A DNA stretch of 64,000 bases, from positions 682,001 to 746,000 of the forward strand of contig CALSFV010000214.1 in NCBI GenBank assembly GCA_943737045.1. Reading direction: 5' to 3'. How positions within the stretch are numbered: the first letter of the stretch is position 1; every line of letters begins with the position of its first letter. The notes under the pieces were generated by a model. The model searched no databases and was not told the DNA's origin. It saw nothing but the letters and a program-made list of their open reading frames with translations. Origin of the DNA: Parapristionchus giblindavisi (lineage: Eukaryota; Nematoda; Chromadorea; Rhabditida; Diplogasteridae). Below, in pieces: positions 33,555-45,900 of the stretch. Position numbers and translations under genes: made by a program.

Positions 33555-34387
33555 TCAAACCCCAAAATCGATAGATCGTTGGACTACCGTATTCCTCACT
33601 ACGACCGCGTACACCATGCCATCTCCTACACTCGATGATATCACTTCGTCCGATGTGATCCTAAATGAAATCGGAAACTTCGCCACAACCCATGCACTCT
33701 GAGCACTCACGGATACGGTAGCACCACGGGATGACGTCGGAGTATCGCGCACTCAACGTTGCCTAGATTGCGCGCGGGTGGATTCTGCAATAAATCAATC
33801 TTCCATCTACAATCTTTCTTTCTTTCTTTCATTCTTTATTTCCATCACAAACTATGAGATAGAACAGATATGTAATAATACTGGGTTGATGGAGGTCCGT
33901 CGTGTTGTCAGCGTATCGGCATAACGCATCAGTGGAATCGGGTATGGGGAGTGGGTAATAAATGACGAATAATTATAAATGGTAATGAATCAATAACGCG
34001 ATAACTGTCACTTGAGAATTCGATGAGGAAACAGGCTGACTCATAGTGACGTTGTTTGATATCTTATTTTAAAAGTTAAAAGTTAAAAGTTCTGCATACT
34101 CCTTAATAATAATAATATTTATTTATGTGGTGACAGTGGCGGAAAACAAATACAAACAGGGTGAAATCTATAGTGCACATAAAATACTATTGTATGTTTG
34201 GTTTTGATGTGATTGATCTGCAGGAAAGTTGATCCTGAAATAAATGAAGATTTTAAATCCGAAAAAATACGAAAATAAAATGAATATTAACCTGTTTTGG
34301 TCTTCTTGCATGTATAAGTTCTGCGCATCTTACAGGTGAAATCGCCGTTAATCGAGGGTTCAAAGTACTTGCTGACCTTACCCATTT
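33555..34387 (-). CDS. Small cysteine-containing protein, 5' end not found
   Basis: Four exons connect in phase: 34387-34292, 34234-34188, 33784-33711, 33660-33555 (stop TGA). They read MGKVSKYFEPSINGDFTCKM, RRTYTCKKTKTGSTFLQI, then NLGNVECAILRRHPVVLPYP and SSSVGDGMVYAVVVRN. The first exon enters in phase 1, so an upstream exon with the start (and perhaps a signal peptide) is missing from my model. The CK.RR.YTCKKT spacing is reminiscent of nematode C6/DUF281-like domains, but this is weak. The second exon overlaps a repeat shared with 5490-5580, so its membership is doubtful. Confidence 0.4.
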
Positions 34388-35285
34388 CTGAATGCGCGAA
34401 TGAAAAAGAAAGAAAATCATAAAACGCGTAGAATAAACAAACAAAAACTAAAACAAGTTATAATTTACAATCAAACAGAGCAATCGATTTCAAAGGTCGA
34501 ATACTGTATGATAAATATGGCGTATTTTGAATACACTACAGAGAAAAAATCAACATGCTTTTAGAACTACCTCAATAAACCATTTGAATACGTTTTAATT
34601 TATTTTTTATGTAGCAAAATATTTTCTAAATATTTGCCGAAATTGCCGAATCGGCAATTTCGGCAATTAAAAACCGGCAATTTCGGCAAACCGCCAATGC
34701 GTTGCCGCACAGCGCTGGTACCAACGATCCCATTGATTCGATTCTTAGTCTGTTGTGTTCAAAGCTTTTTCTCAATGTTATGCTGATGCTGGTCAGCAAG
34801 AGAACTGAAAACTGATCGAATGGAGGACCTCGTTGAAGGGAGCATAGAGAGCGGAGTGAAATAGATTATGAATCATAATGAAAGAGTGAAGTGAAGAAGA
34901 TTTACATTCGATATTATTTAATTATAAAAAAAAAGACTAATTATGTAATTGAAATCAGATTCAATTGTTTGCGATGCACAAATGTGATCTCTGCAAGGAA
35001 TATTTCATTTACTTTGCAGAAGACAAAGAATTCATGTATGAAATGACGCACCACGATTGCTATTCTAATTTGTTTATATTATTCTTACATGTTCATTGTA
35101 ATACGAGCACAATCTCTGGTATTTCAAGACTAGTAGTTTACTTATTTAGTAATAGACTTGCAGTAAACTTCAAGTCTGTGAGTCGGTGAATACCAGAGAA
35201 TGAACGATGTACTAGGGCACGATGTGTCGACAGTGATTTAATAATATATTCATAATGAAGGATTTATCTTTATTTACATAATAAT
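34388..35285. other. Intergenic DNA with short palindromic repeat
   Basis: At 34637-34698 the motif GGCAATTTCGGCAA is repeated in direct and inverted order. A plus-strand frame at 34974-35070 (MHKCDLCKEYFIYFAED) looks protein-like but has no splice support. Nothing else supported. Confidence 0.4.
34637..34698. repeat. GGCAATTTCGGCAA short repeat cluster
   Basis: Four to five occurrences of the 14-mer or its complement TTGCCGAAATTGCC in 62 bp, able to fold into several alternative hairpins. Confidence 0.7.
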
Positions 35286-35712
35286 TCACAATTTTGAGAG
35301 CAACGAAAGGAATGGATTAGAACGGATTGGGCCTCGGACAAAGAACGGGTCAAAATCGTCCTGGGTTTCTTCTAAACCAAGATCCTTTGGGGCTCCTGCC
35401 TTATCGTTTCCTTCTGTTTTGCGTGAAACGCGCTTCGAGACCGGTTTACGGTAAGGTACTTCAAAGTCTTCATCTATATCTTCTTTGGGTGGAGCAGGGA
35501 CGTGGGGAATCGTATCGAATTTACCATCACTAGGTACAATTCCATCTGTACCAGGAGTGTAGGCAGCCCCATTGGTGCGAGCTTCTGAATTTTTTTTATG
35601 CATTTATTCAAAAAAAAATATTACTTTTACCGGTTTGGTCGACTGGCCGCAGCGGATTGGACTGTGCAACACTGGCCAATAAAATTGAGGATACAATGAG
35701 ATTTGAGATCAT
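35286..35712 (-). CDS. Predicted secreted protein, tandem pair member 1
   Basis: Two exons, 35712-35631 and 35584-35286 (stop TGA), give 126 residues. The ATG directly follows TTTCAG, a likely trans-splice acceptor. Residues 1-18 form a signal peptide (MISNLIVSSILLASVAQS), followed by NPLRPVDQTG at the exon junction and EARTNGAAYTPGTDG at the start of exon 2. The mature part is hydrophilic, with PHVPAPPKEDIDEDFEVPYR and a basic stretch, and ends PFLSLLSKL. It has no cysteine and no recognised domain. The gene at 36207-36772 has the same two-exon plan, phase-1 intron and junction sequence, so the two are paralogues. Confidence 0.75.
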
Positions 35713-35904
35713 CTGAAATGAGTAAAAAATGGTATTTGAAATCCACGTTGGTCGAAACGAACCACTTCGAGATGAAGAGAAAGAACCTGGCTGAAATGAG
35801 CGAACTGTAAAGAATGAAATGTGTGGACAAGTCAGTGCAAATTGTTATTTTAATTGCTTTTGCAAAACCTTTCATTAATATTGATGCAATGATTAGGTCA
35901 ATGA

Positions 35905-35953
35905 GAGTGTTTCCAGAGCGGAGAGTAAATAGGCTCGGATGTGCCTTTAACAA
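35905..35953. repeat. Hairpin MITE family 1, right half
   Basis: CCAGAGCGGAGAGTAAATAG to GGATGTGCCTTTAAC; about 190 bp upstream of the start of the first secreted-protein gene. Confidence 0.7.
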
Positions 35954-36206
35954 AGATAGTCCGGAAAAAAACGCTGATAAAGTATATACAATATGTTCAT
36001 ATCAGTATATGCAACGAGTTGAATGTTGACAAATCAGACACAAACATTGCTTCACGATCGCGAGAGGACCAATGCCAAAAGCCATGGCCTTTTTTTGGAA
36101 ACTTCTACTGCTAATGAGGTTATTTTCTCTCCGTTCAATTTAAAACAAAAACTATTACGGTAGGAATGATTACCGGATTTAGAATATTTACAGAGTTATG
36201 AATACT

Positions 36207-36772
36207 TTATATGGTCTGTGCACTAAAAGAATGAGCACCAGAACGATTGGAAGATCGATTATCTTCGGGTTCGGTTTCATCGCTGCTCGAATCAGGCTGC
36301 CGATATGGTACAATGTTGTCCGTTGTTTCTTCACTTTGATAAAGATCGATTGGAACTTCGGTATGGGGATGGGCGTGATACACTCCCTCCCTCGGCACTT
36401 CTGGCCTGTAGGCGTCTCCGTTTATTCGTGCTTCTGTAATGATACCTTCACGATCACAGAAAGCGAGAGAAAAGAGAAAGTGATCATTTGCCAACCTGTA
36501 TCAACTATGTTTCAAGGACTCGACCTAGTTTTGACTTCGATATCACTCAGAATCGATTTAATAATTGAAAACACTCAACTTTTATCTCTGTTTTCAGTAT
36601 CTCTAGAACAGATGACTACTATTTTTGATAATATTTTAGAAAATGTAACTGTAAATATTATGACTGTTTCCATTGTACCGTTGTATCGTTTACCATTGTG
36701 GTTAACTTCTCTGAGCGGAGTGGGTTGTGCAAACGACAGGAGATATAGTGAAACGGTGATATATAGGATCAT
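36207..36772 (-). CDS. Predicted secreted protein, tandem pair member 2
   Basis: Two exons, 36772-36694 and 36433-36207 (stop TAA), give 101 residues. The signal peptide is MILYITVSLYLLSFAQ, then PTPLREVNHNG at the junction (compare NPLRPVDQTG) and EARINGDAYRPEVPREG (compare EARTNGAAYTPGTDG). The remainder is Glu/Asp/Ser-rich with HPHTEVPIDLYQSEETTDN and a terminal SGAHSFSAQTI. Only the signal peptide, the junction motif and VPYR are shared, so the mature proteins diverge quickly. No function can be assigned; secreted effector-like or cuticle-associated roles are possible but unsupported. Confidence 0.75.
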
Positions 36773-37729
36773 CTTAATAGTTAATATGAATAAGTAAGCA
36801 CATTTTAGTTTGAGCACATCAATATTGCAAAAAGGCAACAGAAAAGTATAAAATCGATTGTTCCTAACAATGAGCAACATAGCATTTAAATGAAATGAAT
36901 AACGCAAATATATACGGATAGTTCGCACCTTCAGCATGATTTGATAGAGTTGCGTGCAGAAACGAAAGTGAAGAGAGAACAGGTTAATAATAACATTAAC
37001 TACTGTTTTATTGCCGAAAAATATTTTTGCAGAGTATTGTTTGATTTGAGCACAATGTATCTTTGTTATGTATTTTCTGTTTCTTTTTTAACATTTCTTT
37101 CGCTATTATTAAATTGAAAAAAAAATCTCCATAATGTTCAATGATTTAATTGTCGTCACTCCATTTATTCCTAATATGCAATGCTGATTACATAGCCGCA
37201 TGGTATTACTATTTATTCTACTCTGACCTGACGGATCGGTTGGTCGATGTGGCTTTCTGCCTTTCTCCTCGTCATAGTGTCGAAAGGTATGCCTTCTAGG
37301 TTCATTCAGCATGTGCCTTTAAAGGAAAATGGCGCCAACAAAGACGTTTCAAAATTCTTGAAAAGAAATAAAATAGGCCAGAGAGTGTAGGAGAGTTTTT
37401 CTTTATTTCAATTATTTCGCAAGTTTCAGCTGTATCGAAATGGGTAATAACGATTGGTAAAAAACCGTTGATCATTTTGCGAATGGTTCATCATCAGATA
37501 TGATATGTGCTGAAACTTGAATCACCTAGGTCACTGTGATCCTTCCCTCTAATGATTTTTAAATGCATTATGTGTGCCAACACACTTATTGATAATGAAA
37601 GAATTTGAAATATAATAGGTTGTTAACGATTCAGCGAGAGATCACTGACAACAGCTTGTTGCCATTTTGGATCATTTCATTAGGGTTAAACTCTTAACAG
37701 CGAGAGGGTACGGTAATTGCAGGCTCAAA
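36773..37729. other. Divergent intergenic region
   Basis: Lies between a minus-strand gene (to 36772) and a plus-strand gene (from 37730 or further upstream), so it holds two promoters. A minus-strand frame at 37200-37312 (MLNEPRRHTFRHYDEEKG) followed by SGQSRIN might be a third decayed copy of the secreted pair, but no signal peptide exon was found. Confidence 0.4.
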
Positions 37730-40700
37730 ATGCGTCAGATATTTTTTTCAATCAAGAATCATTCAGATGTGTTCAGCTCCGGATGCACTCCTAAATACTA
37801 TGAGCTAACTGACTTGGACTATCCGAAGCTGTGTGGCAAACGTGTCACCTACGACGACGGTGGGACATTTTGTTAACTTTATAGTTACATTACTGCAAGC
37901 CTGATCATTTAATCCGTATAAGATGTACTTAAGTAAAAAGCAAAGAGCGCAATACTATCAACAATTTCAGAGAAACTGCGTAGTGAAATAACAGTGCGGC
38001 GAAGGCCAGACGGGGTTGGTATGGGAGAGAGAGGACGAGAAGAAGGCGTGTCCATTCTATCTTACGCGCACTCTCAAGCCTCCAACTCGTACATTGTGTA
38101 AAACCGTCTTGCCCGTCTGGACAGTAGAGACCGCCAAACAGCGATATACCATAGACGAATGAGAAAATGAGAGCAGTGAATTTTTCTTCTCGAGAGACGG
38201 TTGACCGAACATAGGTATATCGTGATATACGAATGACTTCGAGAGACGGCTATATATACCTTCCAAGATACGTTTGGCCAAAAGTATCTTAACAAATGAA
38301 TTGTCCGTGGCTAAAGAGTGAACATAGACTTTCGGGATGAAACATATGCCATTCGATAGGTCTCCAAAAGATAAGAAGTTTTTCTATTGACTATTTTTCT
38401 GGCGACTCTTGGGTCCGAGATATTTGAAAAAAAACTCGGCCCCAAGCGTCGCCCAAGAGTAGTATATGGCAACAGGGATACGAGGGAGGACAATCAAGAG
38501 GGAGAGTGAGAAGGAGAGTGAGAGGGAGAGGGAGAAGGAGAGTGAGAGGGAGAGGGAGAGGGAGAGGGAGAGGGAGAGGGAGAGGGAGAGGGAGAGGGAG
38601 ATGGAGAGGGAGAGGGAGAGGGAGATGGAGAGGGAGAGGGAGAGGGAGAGGGAGAGGAGAGGGAGAGGGAGAGGGAGAGGGAGAGGGAGAGGGAGAGGGA
38701 GAGGGAGAGGGAGAGGGAGAGGGAGAGGGAGAGGGAGAGGGAGAGGGAGAGGGAGAGGGAGAGGGAGAGGGAGAGGGAGAGGGAGAGGGAGAGGGAGAGG
38801 GAGAGGGAGAGGGAGAGGGAGAGGGAGAGGGAGAGGGAGAGGGAGAGGGAGAGGGAGAGGGAGAGGGAGAGGGAGAGGGAGAGGGAGAGGGAGAGGGAGA
38901 GGGAGAGGGAGAGGGAGAGGGAGAGGGAGAGGGAGAGGGAGAGGGAGAGGGAGAGGGAGAGGGAGAGGGAGAGGGAGAGGGAGAGAGGGAGAGGGAGAGG
39001 GAGAGGGAGAGGGAGAGGGAGAGGGAGAGGGAGAGGGAGAGGGAGAGGGAGATGATATCTTGGCACCTAGATATTCAAAAAATGTTACTCTTATTTTATT
39101 GTTAAGAAATTTTTGATTTCATGCTTTGAAAAAAATAGCAAAAAAGAAATCATCTTGAGAGAATTGAACATACGAGCAAAAGATTTTGAGATAAGACTAA
39201 TACCCACTCGGCCACCACTTCTCTATTCTCTTTCTCTTCGAAAGAGCACAGAGACCGGTTGTTGTTACAACACGAGAAAAAGTTAAATAGGAATGAAAGA
39301 GGAAAGATCATTTATTGTTAGAGAGAATGAGAAAGCAGCCGATTGAACTTATGACAAGAAATGAAAATGAAAAGTATAACAAAGGAGAGATGTTTGGCCA
39401 ATTGCCTCCCTCATTTAAATATCGCTTTCTCTAGTCATTTGGCGGTTTCTACTGGACAGGGAGCGCTTTTCCACCTGAAAACTATCTAAACATGACAGTC
39501 ATTGTGAATACTCTCGTACCAAACAAATAACTGAATTTCATACTCCATACAACTCAGCGAAATACCAAATTGAGTGACATTAACTCGATTATCTTCTTTT
39601 AAAAAATGCTATTGAAAACTGCGGAAAATAAGAGAATTTGTAAGTAGAATGAGAGAATAAATAGTTGGAATTTTGAGCTGGAGTCAAGCACTTAAATGTA
39701 GACGTTTCAAACATTGAGGGTTCCAAGGCAGAACGCCATTTCAGATTGTTTTCTCTTTCATTGTAGGATTCTTTTCAGGAGAAATCACTGTACATGAAGA
39801 GCGTGATTTGTTCCTTACTGATCAACGAATTGCAGCTCTTGAGATCCAAGCACACAGCAGAAGAATCCATTGTGTGGTAAGATTCTTGCCCGCGTTGACC
39901 GCACGCTCTCGCAGGCTAGGAAATCGAGGGCGTGTGGTCAGATCTGACCGATAAAATCGGACTATGATTTCTGCTTTATAGATCAGCGACACAAAGGACG
40001 TTTTGGTTGCTTGCACGGCCTGGAATTGTTTTGTAAGTTTTTATATTTCACTATTTGAAATTAAATTAATTTTTTTAATATTCAGAAGGACCAACCACTC
40101 ACGAGGCGCCAACTGATCGACTGTGGATTTGACTTGTTCGATTTCTCGGTATGGCTGTCTTTCTGTTGATCGCTGCTCTTTCCGTGGAAATGAAAATAAA
40201 GAAATGTATGAACAAGACAATTTTTGGGCGTTGGCTAATGATATACCCCAAGCTAATTTTACTCTCTGCTCTGACAACACTTTTTCTTTTTTTTCTACTA
40301 GAGAGCATTGTCAGAAAAGAGAGTCAAATTCGCTCCGGGTGTTAAGTGCCGTTAATTATACTAATTATACCAAACCTATATCAATTATATCAAACCGATA
40401 TATTGTACTTTATTGATTACGTCCAGGCCATGCTCTATCTGATGATCCTAATTGCGGACCCCATCATTCTTCTCCTACTCATTATCTTTGTCATTATCAA
40501 ATGGGTATGGATATTTTAATTTTATATTAATTGTAAAAAATGGTTCAATAGGACTTGCACTATCGCTAATATATCCGATTGTGTCGAGCTAGAAATCTAT
40601 CACTCTGACACATAGTGCATTGTTATGCATTATTGATAAAATTATAGTTGACATTTTATTTCGCTTATTCTTCTCGCCTTCTCATTACTATTATAAGGCT

Positions 40701-41900
40701 CATAAATAGTTTTATTATGATAATTATGAATTAAGGAATCACTTGTCGCTTTACGAGTGATATCGTACACTATGGAGGAAGTGTGGATAAGGATCGCCTA
40801 CATGACATTTGATATACCGGAAATTTTCCCGGATCAGCAGTCGACTGGCACACTTGGTATCGTACATGTAAAAATCATTGTATCATGAACGGTGTGCACA
40901 ATCAGGCCAATCAAGATTTTGAGAGAGTGATTGTGAGATATCCGTACATTTCGGATATTTTATGTTATTTTAATTGTTTTTTTCTCTAATTCGAATCTAC
41001 TATGTTCATGATACAATGAGTTTTACATGTACGAGGTACATTAAAAACACAGCCCGATCGAATTATACTCTCTGCTCTTGCAATGCTCTCTCACTTTCGT
41101 TGTCTACCAATGATCTTTGCCAGAGCGGAAAGAACAATTAGCTCTGCGTGCTTATTTCATTGTTTTTAGAATCATCATTTGTCGAACAGTACCTCTGGTT
41201 TTTTAAAGGTTATCCTGCCGTATTTTTTTCATTTTCAGGCGACAAAACAACTGATCCGCACGTCGATAATACCCGCGAAAGTCACTCCGACAGGGATCTC
41301 AGGGAGGAAGGAGTTCACGAGATCGGCGGATTGATGAAATCGTCGAGTGAGGAGAAGATAATTGAAAATCTGTTGCAAAAGATCAGCGAGAAACAAGGTT
41401 GGTCTGGATTATGTATGTCATAGTAGGTTGCAGAGTAGATTGCATTAAAGTTTAACCCTCAAATTTAATTGTTTCACTGCTTACTTTTGTACTCTGGATA
41501 CTGTCTGTAAAACTTTCATTGTAAACATCTCAGATTTTTCCGTTGTTTAATGACTCATAATGACATTGGTATTAAGGCAAAAAGGAAGAAGTGAAGGATT
41601 TGAAGAAAGTTGGTAAGAAAGAAGTGAGCCAGAATGGATCGGATAAGAAAGGAAAGAAGGAAGGACTGAAGTATTCAAAGAAAGAATTGAGTAAGAAAAG
41701 ACAGAAAGAAGAGAAGAAGGAAGTGAAGAAGTCGATGAAGAGCACTAAGAAACATGACAAAGTATCATCGGACAGGAAAATTACAAAGGTACTCTAAAAT
41801 TCTAGAAATCTTCCTTCAAAATCAAGCGAAAAATTAAAATTTTCAGACTTCTACACCGGCAAAAGTTTCGCCAAAGGTCTCTCTAAAGAAGAAGAAGTGA
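37730..41900 (+). CDS. Single-pass membrane protein with lysine-rich tail
   Basis: Nine exons join in phase to 307 residues: 37730-37859, 39779-39876, 39982-40032, 40086-40148, 40427-40504, 40778-40856, 41239-41397, 41577-41788, 41847-41900 (stop TGA). The extracellular part has paired cysteines ([39 protein letters not shown]). Residues about 115-139 are a membrane helix ([18 protein letters not shown] and IIFVIIKW). The tail is acidic and charged ([18 protein letters not shown]) and then extremely Lys/Glu-rich from about residue 220 to the end (VSLKKKK). I do not recognise the family. The start is uncertain: no signal peptide follows the first ATG, and an upstream exon is likely. The acceptor of the sixth exon (ATGGAG) is weak. 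Intron 1 (1.9 kb) holds the GGGAGA array; introns 4 and 6 hold MITEs. Confidence 0.7.
38500..39053 (+). repeat. (GGGAGA)n hexamer array, about 550 bp
   Basis: About 90 nearly perfect units after a short interrupted start with AAGGAG, GTGAGA and GATGGA variants; one phase slip at about 38985. Its purine/pyrimidine strand bias opens all six frames (poly-RE, poly-GR, poly-EG, poly-LS, poly-PS), so none of the long frames across it counts as coding. Located in intron 1 of the Lys-rich membrane protein gene. Confidence 0.97.
40240..40347. repeat. Hairpin MITE family 1
   Basis: ACCCCAAGCTAATTTTACTC to GCTCCGGGTGTTAAG; the loop has become a T-rich run. Intron 4 of the Lys-rich membrane protein gene. 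Confidence 0.75.
41045..41152. repeat. Hairpin MITE family 1
   Basis: ACAGCCCGATCGAATTATAC to AGCTCTGCGTGCTTA; intron 6 of the same gene, about 85 bp before the exon 7 acceptor. Confidence 0.75.
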
Positions 41901-42902
41901 AGGTTTTGATAAATTCGTGAACAATCGAAGATTTTCCTTGACCTCTATTGTATAAATACGAACCGCTTGCTGACCACTCACAATACAATACAACAATACG
42001 TTATCCTCTCAGCATATAGTATGCAGAGGGGGTATAGCAGGGGAGGCATCATATTCTCAAGTGGCATCCTTCGTTCTCTGACAATGAGAGAATTCTTCTC
42101 AAGAATTCTTCTGAAGAGAACGTCGAAATATGATACTTGTTAAGAATAGTCTAACAATCCACGAAAACACTCAAGGCCAGTTCAGTCAGTTCATTCTTCT
42201 GCCTTTTTATCTGCGGTGCGGTCGTTCTGGACCAATTTGACATTAGATTTGTTTTACGTCCCTCCGCCGTAACCACGGAGATTTTCACATGAAGTCGTAA
42301 CACTACATAAGATAAGCTTACATTTACAGCATCCTATTGTTCGTCAATGAAATTAAATCTAGCAGTTAGGATACTGGTGGAATAGCTATTTTGCCAATGA
42401 CCATCTTTTCTAAAACATCTCTGACAGTATAATGATTGTAGTCTTTTTTTTTCACATTAAACATCAATTCCAGAATTCTGTGCTGCTAGCTACTATGTTC
42501 ACGTATATTGATCACCTTTTCAATGATCTCTGACTACAGAATTCGTCTTTTCCACACCATTCAGAAGTGCAATTTTCTGTGCAATACACTGGAATTCTTT
42601 TTAATATGTAACTCAGGATCAGGACAAGTTAAAATTTCATCATTTATCAAAATACGACGAACACGGAGTATATAATGAAGTTATATTATGAAGATGAAGT
42701 TATATGCATAAGCTTGAGTCATTTAAAGGTGCTTGTAGTAGTTGGTTTAGTTAATAGTAGTGCTAGTAGTAGTTGGTGCTGTAAACGGAAGGAATAAATT
42801 GTGCGTTCGAATCTTTGATTTCGAAAAGCGATAAAATTTGATCGAGAATTTGATTTTTTTTCTTTCTTATTCATCTTCAAAAATTGTTCCTCATCATATG
42901 CT
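41901..42902. other. Convergent intergenic region with a dispersed repeat
   Basis: Between the 3' ends of the plus-strand Lys-rich gene and the minus-strand PAN-like gene. The segment 42235-42520 is a copy of sequence at 63705-64000. At 42745-42810 (minus) a frame APTTTSTTIN or SNAQFIPSVY could be a last exon of the PAN-like gene if the GGAG/GTGAGC donor near 42916 is used. Confidence 0.45.
42235..42520 (+). repeat. Dispersed repeat, member 1
   Basis: Shares long blocks with 63705-64000, among them AAGCTTACATTTA, GCAGTTAGGA, GAATAGCTATT and TACGTATATTGATCAC, in the same orientation. See also 51050-51345 against 63400-63700, which is the adjoining part of the same repeat. Confidence 0.8.
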
Positions 42903-45900
42903 TTAGGATAATGATCGCTCACCTCCACACTTTATATGCGAGTATTCCCCACTTGACAATGCTTTCTTAACTCCATCGAGAGAGTATTCCTTCATTCCGA
43001 TGCACGTGAAGTTTTGGGCGTAGACTATCACTCTGTTAGTATTCGTATAGAATTGCACGACTTGGCCGGTTGGACAGGTATAGCTGGTGTTGGATAAGAG
43101 CGCCAGCCTTGTATAGGTACCATCTTCCTCCATGTGATAGAAGGTACAATCTGAATTTTTTTAATTTATTTATCTATCCTTCTTTTTAAATGCGCCGAAT
43201 ACAGGAAGTTTTAGTTTCGCTTCGATTACAATGTTAAAAATTGTATATTTTTTTTGGTTTTGGACACACTTTTCTTGCAAAATCAATGCGTACTCTACAG
43301 ATAAGATAGAAAAAGTATTATCAACTTATCCTGTGCAACTTACGTTGGTCTGGCGGAATCTGAGAGATGCACGAAATCTGAATTTTAATAGCATATTTTT
43401 ATGTAAATAAAGCTTCATAGTATGTTTGTTTCCGTTTTATCAAATACAATGTTTTTATCGTGTATTCGGGCATAACTTATTTGTAGGAATCGACTAACAT
43501 CAGTGAATTTTGGCATAGCCAACAAATCAAAATTTAGCGATCGGATTTCTCAATGGTGCCGGTGACGATGTTAATTTTGCATCTAGAGCCACCTTTTAGG
43601 CTAGAAGGCGTCGCCTTAATAACACGTTTTTAGTCATTTATCTACACCAGATGATGCTAAAATTTGCAGACTATGCTCCAAGGGCAGAATTTGGGTCACG
43701 CCTGTCTATTTTTTTTTTCAAAAAAACAACTAAAAAACTCAGACATTTCCAAAAATGGTCTCTCAAAAGCAAAAGTGTAAAAGCAAGCAAAAGTATCAAA
43801 TCAACTTTTAATGAAGTCATTTTGACGTTGAAGTAGAGTCAGGGGGGTGGAAGGGGTTGCATCAACTTCAACGGAAAATGACTACACTTCAAGTTGATTT
43901 TCCAAAATTGTCGATCGCGGATTGGCTGAATTTTTGCGTAGGGTCCTGCAGCCAATCCGGTCGCATATATGTATCTTACAAAAATACTCGGTTACCAAAT
44001 TCCATGTTTTGAAAAATTGTAAAATAAAAACTTTTTCATGACAAGTGATGCGTGATCAATTTTAGTACCATGGAATGGAGAAATGACTAAAAAAAATGCG
44101 ATTTCAACGCGACGTCGTTTGGCCTCAACGGTGGCTCTATGTGTACAATGACCATGATCATCTTTTATCAGCACCCTTGAGAACCCTGATCCATAAAATT
44201 GCATGTTTTGACTGTGCTGGCACTTAGTCAAGTCTTATGCAGAGTTGTCAGACGGATAATACCTTATCCGATTGTTCCAATACTATCTGTCCAGATTGCA
44301 ATATCCATCTTAAGAAATAAATGTAGAGATAACTACTATTAATTTCGTTAATCAGACCTATTCTTTGAATCATAGTTCTACATTCTACAGCATATGGAAC
44401 ATTATTAGCTAACCAATATATTTTTTTTTAAAATGCATTTAAAGAGCTTGCAAATATGCTTGTACATCTATTAATAATATTAAATTAATTCTGTTCATAC
44501 TAAAAATTCTTTTATCTTTTTAACTATTTCGCAAGCTAAGGCAAATATTTTGCGGTTGACGATAGCTTCAGCTTTTGACCAATAAACTATTGTACATATG
44601 GAAATATCCCCTCGGAATGTTTCTAAAATTGTCTTACGCGAATAAACCGAAATCTATTTAAGTTAATCTGCTATAAGTAAGTAAATCCTTTCACTGGTTA
44701 GCGAGGTTTTTGTGAACGTATGGCTCTTGAGAATCTAGAGGGTTGAGAGAATAATGATGTTGTAAAGAAACGTGCCTGCCATTCTCGCAGAAGAAAGGTT
44801 CAAAACCAATAGTTACTTCTCCCGATGCAGAAATCTAAATATAATCATTTTTAAAGATTATTATTTACATTTATATCTAAAAAAACAACTTATACGTACC
44901 TTGTAATAGTGATATACACACATGTAATAGTAGCCATCAGTATCCTCTTCCATAATGTATTGTTCAAATTTTAGCGGATCGGGTAGGTCACTTTGCTGGA
45001 GCGCTGTCGGGATTCCGCATGGCGGAATATCTAAACAAGTTCGGTGAAAATTTATAATACCTTGAGACCAATTTAGTTTCATAAAACATCTTTTCAGCCA
45101 ATTTTAGAAGCTTTAGGTATCTCAAAAAAATCCCTGGAAATCTAGAAATAATCGGTTGAGTTTGAAAAAAGTTATGTCGTACCAAGCAAAAGTGTAAATA
45201 CTATTGCAGGATTAAAAAATAATAAAAAAATTATACACCACCAAAAAATAAATTTTGAAAGAAGCATATATGTTTACATTTAAACATTTTTACACTGCAG
45301 TGTTTAATAATCTCTATACATACATACATACCTGGTAGAGGTGTTGTAGTGGATGCACTTGTCATGGTTGACTCTATATTTGTTATTGTTTGTGATGTAC
45401 ATTTTGTCTTCAGAAATACGCTTCTTTCAATTCCGCAAGCTGCTTGAGTCTTTCCTCCCAGAATACCACATCGCTTCTTTTCCGACGAATACACAAATGC
45501 TTCACAATTGTCCTGAATAAAGTAGCATCTGTACATCGCAAACGACTTAAAGAAGGGGACCCACGAAGGGTTCTGTTCTCTATCAGATTTGACAGGTTGA
45601 GGGCGTAGAGCGTGTGGCTTAGTATTCAGGGAGATGTGATCTATAATTCTGCCCAGCCAGTTTAGAAAAAAAACTAGAGGGTCCCCTTCTTTAAAACCTA
45701 GTCGTGTCTTGCCATGAAGGCGTGCTTTACATAATTCTCATAATCGACACATAGGAAATAATAAAATCCAATTCTTTCAAATTTAAATATTACTCATATA
45801 GGGTGATGTAAACAATAAATTTTGGCAAACTTGTGCTTTTTGCAGGTGTGTGACAACGGCAAACGATTGACAACTTTATCGGAGAACTTTGTTGTCAGAC

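Noticed and set aside
37100..37312. Third member of the secreted pair (MLNEPRRHTFRHYDEEKG, SGQSRIN)
   Set aside because: Only a short junction-like resemblance; no signal-peptide exon or continuing frame was found.
38466..39116. Long open frames of 190-216 codons on both strands
   Set aside because: They are translations of the GGGAGA hexamer array in different frames and contain only dipeptide repeats.
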